Of a stretch of 64,000 bases of DNA, positions 43,370 through 52,863 are shown in pieces. The stretch spans positions 1 through 64,000 of the forward strand of contig NZ_FORU01000018.1 in the NCBI RefSeq assembly GCF_900114085.1, given 5' to 3'. Below the pieces are notes generated by a model that was not told where the DNA came from, made no database searches, and saw only the letters and a list, made by a program, of their open reading frames with translations. A program made the translations under genes and the position numbers. The number at the start of each line of letters is the position of its first letter. Within the stretch, counting starts at the first letter, position 1. The DNA is from Myroides guanonis. GTDB taxonomy: Bacteria; Bacteroidota; Bacteroidia; Flavobacteriales; Flavobacteriaceae.

Positions 43370-44641
43370 TTAATAGGTAATTGAACCTTTTATAGATAGT
43401 TTGTTTTCACTTTTAAGAGTCGTTATCACCTCTACCTTAACCTTTCTGTTTTTTAAATCTTTCAATATAAATAAGTTCCACATATCTGGCCATTTTTCAA
43501 AGTCTATAGCACAATATAAAGGATGTGAAGTTGCTGTGTTTTTTGTTGAATTAATTGGCGTTTCTAAGGTTGTACTTACTAAGTATGGTGCTATTTCTTG
43601 TTTGTGAAACTTGTAAAACATACTGGTAGGAAGTGAGTTTTTTAAAAGAGTATTATATTTCCAAGTAAGTTGAATGTTGGGAACTTTTTGCTCTTGTATT
43701 GTTACTTCTTCTATCTCATTAAAATCATCGTCATAGCTATAAGTAATCGACGTGTCTTTTTGAATAATTAATTCGTTCTTAATCTGTAAGTCGAAATAAT
43801 TATCATAATTAACAGATAGTGTTTTTTGATCAAGACCTGTATACTTCGTCATAAAATAGGAGAGAGCTGGTATTTCTTCAATAGGAATAAAACTCCAAAA
43901 ACGTACTGCTTGATTAACAGTATCCATCTTTCTTATTTGAAAACCATTATTTAAATTGTTGGAAAGTTTCCATTCTCCTTCAATTTCAGTTTTGTTTTTT
44001 GAAACTGTAGCTTCAATTCTAAAGGAATTGTCTATTTGAACATAAGAGATGTGCTTGTTAGACAAAACGTTTTCAGCTCCTTTTAATGAACTAACTTTGG
44101 ACCAAGTGTTTGGAGTTTGCAAAAGCGTTTGTAGCTCTTCAAAGCTTGTGTTGTTTTGTCCAGTTATCTCATAAACTAAATGACTTCTATTAAAAACAAG
44201 TTTTAGGTGTTTGTTGATAGTAACACTGATAATTTCTTGTTCTTTATTTATAAAATTAATTGAGTCTGGAAAATAGGTAGCAAAAAAAGAGAAGCAATTA
44301 TCGTAATTGTTTACTCCAACGATTCCATAGAATTGCTGTGTGTTTTGTGGTAAAGTAAATAAATACATTCGGGCCGGAATAGAAATTCCGGCACTCCAAA
44401 TGATTTTTGTTTTCCAATTATCACTTTCGTTTTCTTCCTCTTTAGAAGAAGTTTTATTGAGAGTAATTAAGCTGGAAATATTATCTAAAAGTAGATCATC
44501 AATTGCAAAAGATAAAACACTAGTACTCGATTCACTCACAAACTGCTCTTCAATTTTACTTTTTCGAACAGTATAAACTGCTATTGTAAAACAAATAGTT
44601 AAGAGTAAAAGCGCACCGAGTATAATAGCTGTCTTTTTCAT
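43370..44641 (-). CDS. Uncharacterised membrane-anchored periplasmic protein
   Basis: The 423-residue protein has one N-terminal transmembrane segment (AIILGALLLLTICFTIAVYTV) and then a large periplasmic part with no domain I recognise. YLFTLPQNTQQFYGIVGVNN (about 100-120) resembles the FYYTNTDSIQYVGFLAPL stretch of the next gene's product, which suggests a distant shared fold. It starts directly after the stop of that gene and is the last member of the operon with the 681-residue protein and a small lipoprotein. The function is unknown. Confidence 0.75.
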   Translation of the reverse strand: MKKTAIILGALLLLTICFTIAVYTVRKSKIEEQFVSESSTSVLSFAIDDLLLDNISSLITLNKTSSKEEENESDNWKTKIIWSAGISIPARMYLFTLPQNTQQFYGIVGVNNYDNCFSFFATYFPDSINFINKEQEIISVTINKHLKLVFNRSHLVYEITGQNNTSFEELQTLLQTPNTWSKVSSLKGAENVLSNKHISYVQIDNSFRIEATVSKNKTEIEGEWKLSNNLNNGFQIRKMDTVNQAVRFWSFIPIEEIPALSYFMTKYTGLDQKTLSVNYDNYFDLQIKNELIIQKDTSITYSYDDDFNEIEEVTIQEQKVPNIQLTWKYNTLLKNSLPTSMFYKFHKQEIAPYLVSTTLETPINSTKNTATSHPLYCAIDFEKWPDMWNLFILKDLKNRKVKVEVITTLKSENKLSIKGSITY

Positions 44642-46687
44642 TTATAATTCATTTATACTGTTAAGATTTGTTTCTGTAAATAGGTTTTTTAAAATGTACT
44701 GTAAAGCGTTATTTTCTCTTTTAGGTAATTCTATAGACATCTCACTGTGTATAGTATTTCTCTTCATTTTCGATACTTTTACTTGAATATCTCCATATTC
44801 AGAAAGAGTTTCTAGTGACTCATTATTAACTAAAGAAACAGGAACTTCTAGCTTGGTTGTTATTTCAAGTAGAGCAGCAGTTTTGATTCTTACATTAAAT
44901 GGATTTGATAAAATATCTTTCTTTAAGTTGGCATTAGTATCATTAACAAATCTATTCTCTTTAATAGCTGTTAATTGATCTAAATTGCTACTTACAAAGA
45001 CAATATTATCTTTGAAAAGGAAGTAGATATCTTCTGAGTTATATTCTGCATTTTTTCTATAAATACCATTTTCAAATACTATTTGTTCTTTAGATATAGC
45101 ATATTCAAGTATTTTTTTGAACAGACGTTGGTCTTCGGAAGTAAACATCCATAAATAGTCAGGAACGTATTCTTCTTTTGTTTCCTTTATTTCTTCATAG
45201 TTGTAGTCTTCATCATAATCGTAAGTAACGTATTCTTTCGTTACCTTTTTCAACTCATTAATAAAAAGTAGGTTGTCTCCTTTTGCTACTTTTCCAATAG
45301 CTTTTTCATCTAAAGTAATCTCTAAGGCAGTAGCAATTATACCGAAAAACTCGTCTTCTACTATTGGCATGTACCATCTTGTAATGAACTTTGGTAATTG
45401 CTTTAAGTATTCTTCTGTACTTATGTTTAGAGAAGAATAAGCGATATAATCTTTTGGAATGTAATTTGTTAATTTCTTATTGAAATTATTCTTTGTGATT
45501 GTTTTTAGATAGTCCGCCATTTCATCATCCACATTCACTTTTGCAGTAAATTTAAGATTGTATTGCTCTTGAATAAGGTCTAATGTAGCATCTTTGTAAC
45601 CGTATTTTAGATTTTTCATATCTAAATTATATACCATTGAAACAATTTCATTTGGTATAATATCACCGTATAATTGATCGAGATTAGGTACCCAAATACG
45701 AACTAAATGATTGTTTTTAGAAATCTTAATAGCACTGTTTTTTCCGAGATTGTTTTCTGGATTTAAATACTCGCTAAAATCATTGGAAATCCAATCTTTA
45801 AAAAGCTCTTTTTTGATAGAATCATTTTTTGCTTCTTGTTCAGGACTTAAAAGGTGCGAATACCAATTCCATTCGTCTTCATAAGCTTCTGATGTATCTT
45901 CTGCTTCAGTCACTTCAGGGTATTCAAGTTCATATGTAGCATCAAGGGCTACTTCTGCTGCGGCTTCTGCTACAGCTTCAACATAAGGTGCTTCATACGT
46001 TTCCCATGCTTCTTCTACTTCTGTAGCACTAATCGGTTCTTCAATAGATTCTTGAACATAAACTGTTTCATAGGTAGCTGAGGGTTCTTCAATAAAACTT
46101 TCTTCTTCAGTAGCCCATGCACTATCGGCAGCTACAGCCAAATCTTCGTTGTAGTTCCAATCACCAGTATTGTTGGAAACAAATTCTAAACCAAAGCGCT
46201 CTGATATTTCTTCTGTTCTGAAGTAATCATCGTTTAAGCTTCCTGTTAAAATCAACAGACTTTCATTGTCCCAAGCGACTTGAGTTTCTCCATCCTTAGA
46301 TACTCTTCTTTCATAGTTTTTACTTGAAGGAAGTACATCATAATCAAGGAAAAGGTGTTCTTTAATTTTATGGTTTTCTTTTAGAGGAGCTAAAAAGCCT
46401 ACATATTGGATACTGTCTGTGTTTGTATAATAGAAGTAAGCCTGTTTGTCAAGGTTAAAATCTGATTGTAATCCCTTTGTAAGGTTGCTGTTAGAATCTT
46501 TGTATAGTCCAAAATTGATTAAAGCATCTTTGAGTATTTCTGGAGAACTGTTTACAACGATTCCCTTGTTGTTAATTGATACAACCAACTTGGCTTGTGC
46601 TGGAATTTTTGTAGACAAGTCTTGGGCAGTAACTTGAAAACCTGTAAAGGCAATACATGTAACTAATGTGATTTTTCTTATATTCAT
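44642..46687 (-). CDS. Uncharacterised exported protein with an acidic insert (DUF4836-like start)
   Basis: The 681-residue protein has a signal peptide (ITLVTCIAFTGFQVTAQ), then IPAQAKLVVSINNKGIV, reminiscent of the DUF4836 start. After about 190 residues comes an acidic, Ala/Glu/Tyr-rich low-complexity stretch (residues about 195-280, many E-A-T-Y repeats). The remainder holds VLFVSSN-type strands (IVFVSSNLDQLTAIKENR). It is encoded directly before the 423-residue protein, with no gap, and after the lipoprotein with a three-base gap, so the three form one unit. A role at the cell envelope is inferred from signals only. Confidence 0.75.
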   Translation of the reverse strand: MNIRKITLVTCIAFTGFQVTAQDLSTKIPAQAKLVVSINNKGIVVNSSPEILKDALINFGLYKDSNSNLTKGLQSDFNLDKQAYFYYTNTDSIQYVGFLAPLKENHKIKEHLFLDYDVLPSSKNYERRVSKDGETQVAWDNESLLILTGSLNDDYFRTEEISERFGLEFVSNNTGDWNYNEDLAVAADSAWATEEESFIEEPSATYETVYVQESIEEPISATEVEEAWETYEAPYVEAVAEAAAEVALDATYELEYPEVTEAEDTSEAYEDEWNWYSHLLSPEQEAKNDSIKKELFKDWISNDFSEYLNPENNLGKNSAIKISKNNHLVRIWVPNLDQLYGDIIPNEIVSMVYNLDMKNLKYGYKDATLDLIQEQYNLKFTAKVNVDDEMADYLKTITKNNFNKKLTNYIPKDYIAYSSLNISTEEYLKQLPKFITRWYMPIVEDEFFGIIATALEITLDEKAIGKVAKGDNLLFINELKKVTKEYVTYDYDEDYNYEEIKETKEEYVPDYLWMFTSEDQRLFKKILEYAISKEQIVFENGIYRKNAEYNSEDIYFLFKDNIVFVSSNLDQLTAIKENRFVNDTNANLKKDILSNPFNVRIKTAALLEITTKLEVPVSLVNNESLETLSEYGDIQVKVSKMKRNTIHSEMSIELPKRENNALQYILKNLFTETNLNSINEL

Positions 46688-46690
46688 ATT

Positions 46691-47377
46691 CTATTTGTTA
46701 TTTAATGTAATGGTGTTTTGCAATGTTGTTTTTCCTGTAACTAAGTCAGTTGCTTTCAATTTGAGTAATACTGATTTAGAGGAACTCGATATTTTAGCGG
46801 ATTTGTTTCCTTGAGATTTTATTGTTTTATCAAATCGGATGATTTGTGTATAAAAAGCGTCATCAAAGTACTTTTTATCTGTTTCTGAAATTTTAGTATA
46901 TTCTTTGTTTAGTTTAGAAGGGGCTGTAAACGACCGAGAAAAAACACCTGTTTTAGCGTTAAATGCATAACTATTAGATCCTTCAATAGAGGTTTTAAAA
47001 TGAGAGGCTATGGTTTTACTAAATGCGTTTAAAGCTTTGACAGAAGAGAAAGAACAGGAAACGCTGGCTATGTATTTTGTAAAGTCTAGACTGTATGCTA
47101 CATTACTGATACCTTCTGTTTTTTTCAAAATTGCAATCATGGTTTCTGTCTCGCTTTGAATTTTTTCTTTGGAAGGTATGTCCATTCCTTGAACACTTTT
47201 TAGTTTCATTAAAGAAGCTACTTTAGTACTGCTTTTACTCAAGTTAAGTGTTGCCTTAATAGTTCCAGAACCGTCACTTTTTATATTTATATCTTCAATA
47301 AAGTCAAAGCATCCTGTTAATAGAAAGCTACAGGAAATAGTGACTATTAAGAGCAATAAGGATTTTAATCTAATCAT
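46691..47377 (-). CDS. Uncharacterised lipoprotein
   Basis: The 228-residue protein has a lipobox LLTGCF (Cys near residue 23), then FIEDINIKSDGSGTIKATLNLS, a pattern found in the DUF-type lipoproteins with an adhesin-like beta-rich fold (the D-G-S-G-x-hydrophobic strands). It is the first gene of the envelope operon, 152 bases after the response-regulator gene. It is reasonable that the two-component system next door controls it, but no binding site was recognised. Confidence 0.8.
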   Translation of the reverse strand: MIRLKSLLLLIVTISCSFLLTGCFDFIEDINIKSDGSGTIKATLNLSKSSTKVASLMKLKSVQGMDIPSKEKIQSETETMIAILKKTEGISNVAYSLDFTKYIASVSCSFSSVKALNAFSKTIASHFKTSIEGSNSYAFNAKTGVFSRSFTAPSKLNKEYTKISETDKKYFDDAFYTQIIRFDKTIKSQGNKSAKISSSSKSVLLKLKATDLVTGKTTLQNTITLNNK

Positions 47378-47529
47378 CGGTATATTATATTATTTAGGAT
47401 GGTTTTTAATGTGTTTCCCCTTTGATCTAAAGAATCGCTAATGGGTTGATTTCTTTGTTGAAGCAAAGGTAAAACAGAGAACAGTATATGATTATCCCCG
47501 AAAATGGGGGTTTTTGAACAATCTCAATC

Positions 47530-48159
47530 TTATTGCCTTATAAGACCGTATTCTATAGCTAGTTTAATAGCAGAACTCAGGTTTTTAGTATTGAATTTCA
47601 CAATAAGGTTTTTGCGATGACTTTCAACGGTATGTGGACTAATAAATAGTTTATCGGCAATTTCAGAGGTAGTTAGCCCCAAAGCAGCTTCTACCAAAAC
47701 TTCTTTTTCTCTTCTTGTTAGTTTTGGAACGGTACTTAGACCATCTTCTGTTTTTCTATCAACAATACTTTTGGTTTGTGCACATAGGAAGATTTTACCT
47801 TCTAGAATTTGTTGAATTCCATTTACTATCTCCTCTATAGAAGCATTTTTTTGGATATATCCTTCTGCACCTTCCTTTAGAACACTGTTTATAACAGCAT
47901 ATTCATTATGGACACTAATAATGATTATGTGCATAAAGGGAAATTGTTGCTTAAGAGGCTTTATTAACTCTATACTATTGGCATCTGGGAGATTAATGTC
48001 CAAAAGGAGTACATCTATTTCCGTAGAGGTTAATGAGTTATTCATTGCTAATGCAGTTGGATAACATCCAACTACATCAAAATTATCTTCCTTAGAAAGT
48101 ATGTTTTTTAATCCCTCTAATAGTATGGGGTGGTCGTCTGTAATTGCTATTTTTATCAT
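47530..48159 (-). CDS. NarL/FixJ-type response regulator
   Basis: The 209-residue protein has a receiver domain with ITDDHPILLEGL (acidic pair), phospho-acceptor Asp in DVLLLDINLPD (near residue 53) and EGYIQKNASIEE. A GerE helix-turn-helix follows: LTRREKEVLVEAALGLTTSE, then KLFISPHTVESHRKNLIV. It is controlled by the histidine kinase whose gene overlaps its start by four bases. DNA targets are unknown; the envelope operon immediately downstream is the natural candidate. Confidence 0.95.
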   Translation of the reverse strand: MIKIAITDDHPILLEGLKNILSKEDNFDVVGCYPTALAMNNSLTSTEIDVLLLDINLPDANSIELIKPLKQQFPFMHIIIISVHNEYAVINSVLKEGAEGYIQKNASIEEIVNGIQQILEGKIFLCAQTKSIVDRKTEDGLSTVPKLTRREKEVLVEAALGLTTSEIADKLFISPHTVESHRKNLIVKFNTKNLSSAIKLAIEYGLIRQ

Positions 48160-50405
48160 TTAATATCGTTTTTAGGAAAAATTATTTCAACACTCGTTCC
48201 AACTCCTTCTTCAGAAAAGACTTTAAAATCTCCTTTCAAAAAGTCGATTCTCGATTGTATATTATATAGTCCCGTAGAATTATTTCCTTTAACCTTAGTA
48301 ATGTCAAAACCTTCTCCATCATCTTCAACAGTGATATTGTAACTGGTATCTTCTTCTACTATTTGTATTAAAATTTGATTTGGAGAAGCATGTTTAATTG
48401 CGTTGTTAACTAGTTCTTGAATAATTCTGTAAATCAATAATTGTTTATCTTTATCTAAATCATTCTGACAGTGTAGAAATTGTACGTCTATTTGCAATTG
48501 TTCATTAGACATACGAACAGCATAATCTTTTAATGCTTCTTGTAAACCATATCTATTTAATAAATCAGGCATTAGATTGTGTGCAACACGGCGGAGCTCT
48601 TCGACAGCTAAATCTATTTGCTCTAATGATTTTTGTAGGTCATCTTTAAAGGGAAGAGATACCTGATCTGTTAGTTGTGATAAATTGATTTTAGTACTTG
48701 AAAGCAATCCACCTAAACCATCGTGTAAGTCTCTAGCAATTCGCCCACGCTCTTTTTCCTGACCATCTAACATGGCTGTAAGTGTTGAAATCTTAGTATT
48801 TTGTCTTTCTTTGTCTAAGGTGAAATTATAGAGTTCTTTATTTTGTTTAAGAGTCTTAGAACGTTGTTTATAAGCATACAGTAGTAGAATAACGACTAGT
48901 GAGAAAACTAAAATTAAACTTATGTAGTATTTGCTTATTTTCTCTTTGTAGTTAATTTCATTTTTATAATTCAAGATGTCTTGTGCTCGACTTTGAGTTT
49001 CTAATCTTGATAGTTTAAGTTCTTGGGTTCTCTTTTCTGATTCTAATTGAGATAGTTCTAATTTTTTGCTTTGGTTCTCTTCATGTAATTTTAAGTTCTC
49101 AAATTCTTGCTTTTGTTGTAGACTAATGCTGTTCATCAAATTGATTTGCTGTTCTTTTTTGTCAGCTTCCAATTGCATTGTTATAAGTTGTTGTCGCTGT
49201 CTTTCTTTGTCAAACTGTGCTTCCAATCTTCTACCCAATTCAATTTGTTCTTGATTGTGGATAGATTTAAAGGTGTCCATATAAGCTTTGTGGAACTGTA
49301 TAGCTTCATCTAATTTATTCTCCGATTCTGCAATTTCCGAAAGACTTTCATAGATACTTAATATGATATTTTGATTAGTAAACCCACTTTTAGAAATTTC
49401 TAAAAGAGCTTGAAGTAGATGTTCTTTTGCAAGCTTCGGGTCATTGTTTTTAAGGGCTATTTCTGCCATAATTCCATAAGCAGAAGCTATATGAGTATAT
49501 TGTTGCGAAGCTAAGCCTTGTTTTTTAGCAAGTTCAGCATAATAGAGTGCTTTGTCGTTATAACTATCAGGAAAATAGCTTAAATAGAGATTCGCTAGAT
49601 TGATTGCAACAAACGATAGGTGGGAGGGAAACGGAATGTTTTTTTTGTTCTTATTGTAGGTATCAATCGCCAATAGATAATATTTTTCTGCATCATTTCG
49701 CATTTTAATATTGCTATCGTCTGCTACATAACTGTTTTCATACATATATCCCATAAGCATATAAGCATCAAAAATTGCTAGTGGGTCATTTTGTTTTATG
49801 GCTAATTCTAAAGCAAGTGAACTGTATTTTTCTTGCAATTGAAGTTCATTCCAATTTGCATAAATAGTTGTAAGCTCTTTGTAGACTGTAGATTTTCGTG
49901 CGTTGAGTGTATTTGAGGGAGGGGCTTGATCGTAAAAATTAATGGCAGTAAGAAAGCTTCTAACAGCTTCTCCTTCTTTGTTATCTCGTGTTTGTAACCA
50001 TCCTTTACAGTAATTTATATATCCCTTTATCTCTAGGTCGTTAGATTTGTTTGCAAATTCTTGTGCTTTAGTAAAACTAGCTTCAGATTCTTTTAAACGA
50101 TCAGAAATGCGATTATTCATAGCGTTTATAGCATACAAATTAGCTGCGTATTTACTGTCTTTTTGAAGAAGAGCAATTTTTAAGTTCTCATTGAATATTT
50201 GCTTAGCTTTTTCTTCTTGTTTGTTAGAATATAGAGCAGTTATGTATTTACCAGCTAATATTAATCTCTCCGAATCACTGATGTTTTTGCTTTCGTATTG
50301 TAATTTTAAATTATCAATGACTTCTTGTGCTTTTACACAATGAGTTATTAAACAGAATAATATACTTAATAAAATAGGTTTTAAAGCTGATAAATGCAGA
50401 CTCAT
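48156..50405 (-). CDS. TPR-containing sensor histidine kinase (HisKA_3)
   Basis: The protein has a signal peptide (LSALKPILLSILFCLITHCVKAQ) and a periplasmic array of tetratricopeptide-like repeats (about residues 60-400). A coiled coil rich in Gln/Glu/Lys/Leu follows, then one membrane helix (YISLILVFSLVVILLLYAY), a dimerisation/phospho-acceptor helix with ARDLHDGLGGLLSSTK, and an ATPase domain with NNAIKHA and GEGFDI. The start is placed at the Met at 50405 so that the signal peptide is N-terminal; a longer frame begins at 50480. It is paired with the response regulator downstream. The signal sensed is unknown. Confidence 0.92.
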   Translation of the reverse strand: MSLHLSALKPILLSILFCLITHCVKAQEVIDNLKLQYESKNISDSERLILAGKYITALYSNKQEEKAKQIFNENLKIALLQKDSKYAANLYAINAMNNRISDRLKESEASFTKAQEFANKSNDLEIKGYINYCKGWLQTRDNKEGEAVRSFLTAINFYDQAPPSNTLNARKSTVYKELTTIYANWNELQLQEKYSSLALELAIKQNDPLAIFDAYMLMGYMYENSYVADDSNIKMRNDAEKYYLLAIDTYNKNKKNIPFPSHLSFVAINLANLYLSYFPDSYNDKALYYAELAKKQGLASQQYTHIASAYGIMAEIALKNNDPKLAKEHLLQALLEISKSGFTNQNIILSIYESLSEIAESENKLDEAIQFHKAYMDTFKSIHNQEQIELGRRLEAQFDKERQRQQLITMQLEADKKEQQINLMNSISLQQKQEFENLKLHEENQSKKLELSQLESEKRTQELKLSRLETQSRAQDILNYKNEINYKEKISKYYISLILVFSLVVILLLYAYKQRSKTLKQNKELYNFTLDKERQNTKISTLTAMLDGQEKERGRIARDLHDGLGGLLSSTKINLSQLTDQVSLPFKDDLQKSLEQIDLAVEELRRVAHNLMPDLLNRYGLQEALKDYAVRMSNEQLQIDVQFLHCQNDLDKDKQLLIYRIIQELVNNAIKHASPNQILIQIVEEDTSYNITVEDDGEGFDITKVKGNNSTGLYNIQSRIDFLKGDFKVFSEEGVGTSVEIIFPKNDIK

Positions 50406-50679
50406 TGATAGTAAATATTGGTCATTATAGAGAAGGCTAAAGTATAATTTCTTATAAACAATAAATAGCCTTTTTAACAAAAATAGCTATCTAGTAATTG
50501 TTCCTAAATTAAAAGTTTACAGATTGAGATGTTGTTTTTTATTTTTTAGAATTGATTTACAAATATTTAATTTCTTACTCTGGTTTACAATCCCTGTTTT
50601 CAGCTAATTTAGAATGGGAAGGATTACACTCCTTGAAATATCCCTAGTTTCAGCTATAGGAATAGAATACCCATCACTA

Positions 50680-50687
50680 TAAATTTG
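50680..50687 (+). promoter_or_regulatory. -7 box TAAATTTG before the DUF4870 gene
   Basis: It fits TAnnTTTG and lies 39 bases before the start codon. The box lies in the 321-base divergent region (50406-50726); otherwise I see nothing there. Confidence 0.5.
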
Positions 50688-50726
50688 CAGTAGATAATCT
50701 AAATAACATACTTAAAAGTAATATCA

Positions 50727-51071
50727 ATGGAAACAAACAACAGAAACTCAATTAACACTTCACAGGGAAAAACGATAGCTATCGTATCATATTTAACTAT
50801 CATTGGAACTGTTATTGCGTTTATTATGAATAAGAATAACCCGACTAGTCTTGGTAGATTTCATATTCGTCAAAGTATCGGAATTACGGTTATATCTATA
50901 GGATTGTCCGTGTTGAATTTCGTTCCTGTAGTAGGTGGGATAATTGCACAAATAGCTAGTATACTTATTTTGGTAGCTTTAATTCTTGGTATTATTGCTG
51001 CAGTTAAAGAAGAGGAGAAACCAACACCTTTTATCGGTGGTCTTTTTCAAAAATGGTTTTCTTCTATCTAA
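50727..51071 (+). CDS. DUF4870-like small membrane protein
   Basis: The 114-residue protein has three membrane segments: TIAIVSYLTIIGTVIAFIM, an SIGITVISIGLSVL helix after the FHIRQSIG turn, and ASILILVALILGIIAAV. The F-H-x-R-Q-S/A turn is characteristic of DUF4870/TIC20-like proteins. The role is unknown. It is a single-gene unit divergent from the histidine kinase, followed by a very long hairpin. Confidence 0.85.
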   Translation: METNNRNSINTSQGKTIAIVSYLTIIGTVIAFIMNKNNPTSLGRFHIRQSIGITVISIGLSVLNFVPVVGGIIAQIASILILVALILGIIAAVKEEEKPTPFIGGLFQKWFSSI

Positions 51072-51120
51072 ATATATTTTTCAGTTAGGACATAAAACAA
51101 AAAGGCTATATGTTCCTTTT

Positions 51121-51158
51121 ATACAAAATCCCAAACTATGTAGTTTGGGATTTTGTAT
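51121..51158. terminator. Near-perfect 18-base inverted repeat with a two-base loop
   Basis: The arms 51121-51138 and 51141-51158 are perfectly complementary (ATACAAAATCCCAAACTA and its complement). It lies between the convergent DUF4870 and lipoate ligase genes. A bidirectional terminator is the simplest reading, although flanking T-runs are weak. Confidence 0.75.
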
Positions 51159-51194
51159 TGAATCAAAAAAAGTGCAGTAAATTCTTTTTTTAAG

Positions 51195-52202
51195 TTATTT
51201 GAAAAGTTCAATAATTTCATCGACGGTTACTTTTCCGAAATAAGAAGTGAGGTCTAAAGTTTCTAGAAGAATTCGAATTTCTTGCTCATTATGATTTAAG
51301 CCGATTAGCTTTTGCTCCAATTCTTCGATAGGTTTAGAAGCAAAGAAATCCCCGAAAATTTTAACCTCTTCAATACTACCTCCACGAACAACATTTAAGT
51401 GTATTTCTATAAATCCCGCAGGTATTTTAATAGCATTCTGAAAGTTGTATTTTGGTGAAAATCCAAAATTCCAATCCCAAGTACTGTATTTCGTTTCTAC
51501 TAATTTTTCAACTTCTAAAAAGTCTTCTTCAGTTAAGTGGTAAAGTGCAGCATGATCATTTTTAGAAATCATTTCATCGATTAACGCTTGCTTCAAATCC
51601 TCGACTGTAGTATTGTCAGATATATATTCTTTTAAATTAATCACTCTAGAACGATTGGATTTTACAGCTTTGTCTTTGTATTTTAAAGGGTTTATTTTCA
51701 GAGCGTCTGATAGTATATCCATGTTGGAATCGAATAAAATTGTTCCATGTTGAATCATCTTACCATTTCTAGCTAATTTTGCATTACCACTGAACTTTTT
51801 ACAATCCACTAACAAATCATTACGACCTTCTAATTTTGCAGGAATATTTAATTTATTCAGAACATTTAATACAGGTTCCGTAAATGTTGAGAAATCCATA
51901 AAGTCGTGTTTGCCTAATAAAGTGTGGAATGAAAAGTTCAGGTTTCCCAAATCGTGATATACAGTTCCTCCACCAGACATACGGCGAACTACTTTGATTT
52001 CTTTGTCCTTTACATATTCTAGGTTTATTTCAGCTAATGTGTTTTGAAATTTACCTACTATGATAGAAGGTGCGTTGATATATAATAAGAAAATAGTTTC
52101 TGTGGGATATTTGTATAATAGGTATTCCTCTAAAGCAATATTGAAATAAGCGTTTGTAGATGGAGAATTTATAATAATCATGATGTTGTTCTTTGTAAGC
52201 AA
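51195..52202 (-). CDS. lplA: Lipoate-protein ligase A
   Basis: The 335-residue protein activates lipoate and attaches it to the E2 and H proteins of 2-oxoacid dehydrogenases and the glycine system. It has the biotin/lipoyl ligase fold with NAYFNIALEEYLL, RRMSGGGTVYHDLGNLNFSF and KFSGNAKLARNGKMIQHGT, plus a C-terminal accessory domain, as in the two-domain LplA type. The internal Met codon (MIIINSPSTNAY, seven residues in) is as likely a start as 52202. Confidence 0.95.
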   Translation of the reverse strand: MLTKNNIMIIINSPSTNAYFNIALEEYLLYKYPTETIFLLYINAPSIIVGKFQNTLAEINLEYVKDKEIKVVRRMSGGGTVYHDLGNLNFSFHTLLGKHDFMDFSTFTEPVLNVLNKLNIPAKLEGRNDLLVDCKKFSGNAKLARNGKMIQHGTILFDSNMDILSDALKINPLKYKDKAVKSNRSRVINLKEYISDNTTVEDLKQALIDEMISKNDHAALYHLTEEDFLEVEKLVETKYSTWDWNFGFSPKYNFQNAIKIPAGFIEIHLNVVRGGSIEEVKIFGDFFASKPIEELEQKLIGLNHNEQEIRILLETLDLTSYFGKVTVDEIIELFK

Positions 52203-52319
52203 AAATACAAAGTATTATCACAACCAATGCATCGTTTTATGATTGAAGAGATGAAGAGATTGTAAATACGTTAATGTGGTTGTTTGTAAAGGAGCTAAGG
52301 GGCTAATTTGTTGATTTGG

Positions 52320-52418
52320 TTATTCGATAATTTGAAAATGCGTGAAGAGGCAAAGGAGGCAAAGGGGGCAAAGGAGGCTAATTTGAAAATACGCGAAGAG
52401 GCTAAGTAGCAAAGGGGC
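52320..52418 (+). repeat. Purine-rich degenerate repeat upstream of structured core copy 1
   Basis: Phrases GCAAAGGAG, GGCTAATTTGAAAAT and ACGCGAAGAGGCTAAG recur here. The same phrases recur at 52556-52640, 54604-54710 and 54841-54875. They are always on the plus strand and always flank the structured core. The rest of 52203-52863 has no gene. Confidence 0.75.
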
Positions 52419-52552
52419 TGAAATCTGATTATTCATTAACGTCGCCTAATTTCAGTTTCCTTTCACTTTTATGGCCATCACGCCTGCTGGCTCCATCGTT
52501 ATTTCAGTCCACCGGACTAAAACTTAACACTCGGCCCTGTTAATTTGAAAAT
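52419..52552 (+). repeat. Structured intergenic repeat, copy 1 (full)
   Basis: A sequence of about 130 bases is almost identical to 54709-54838. Visible pairings: CTGAAAT (52419) with ATTTCAG about 25 bases on, GCC-TGCT-GGC near 52482, AGTCC-ACC-GGACT (52507-52518), and TTAACA with TGTTAA around CTCGGCCC (52524-52543). No open frame spans it. The ordered hairpins suggest a folded RNA or a DNA-hairpin mobile repeat. Confidence 0.85.
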
Positions 52553-52823
52553 GAGCAAAGGGGGCTAAGGAGCTAAGTAGGTAAAGGAGTAAATTTGTTG
52601 ATTTGGTAATTTGAAAATACGTGAAGAGGTGAGGGAGTTGGAGTAGGGTCGATCGCTAAGCGAAGTAGAATTACAGGGTTGAGCTACTGATTGCGTTTTC
52701 TACTTCTGCTCACTGTTTACTTCGTATTTAATTTATGTATGAAATATACAACATTAAGGGGGATTTTAGTTGTTATGAGTTTTTTTTTGTACATTAGTGT
52801 CTAAATAAGATAGATTACTATAT

Positions 52824-52841
52824 TGAATGAAATATCATTCA
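52824..52841 (+). promoter_or_regulatory. Palindromic operator candidate for HipB
   Basis: TGAATGA-AATA-TCATTCA, a perfect seven-base inverted repeat, 22 bases before the hipB start. Position and symmetry fit autoregulation by a dimeric HTH antitoxin. Confidence 0.65.
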
Positions 52842-52863
52842 TTAAGTATAAAATTAAGCTATT

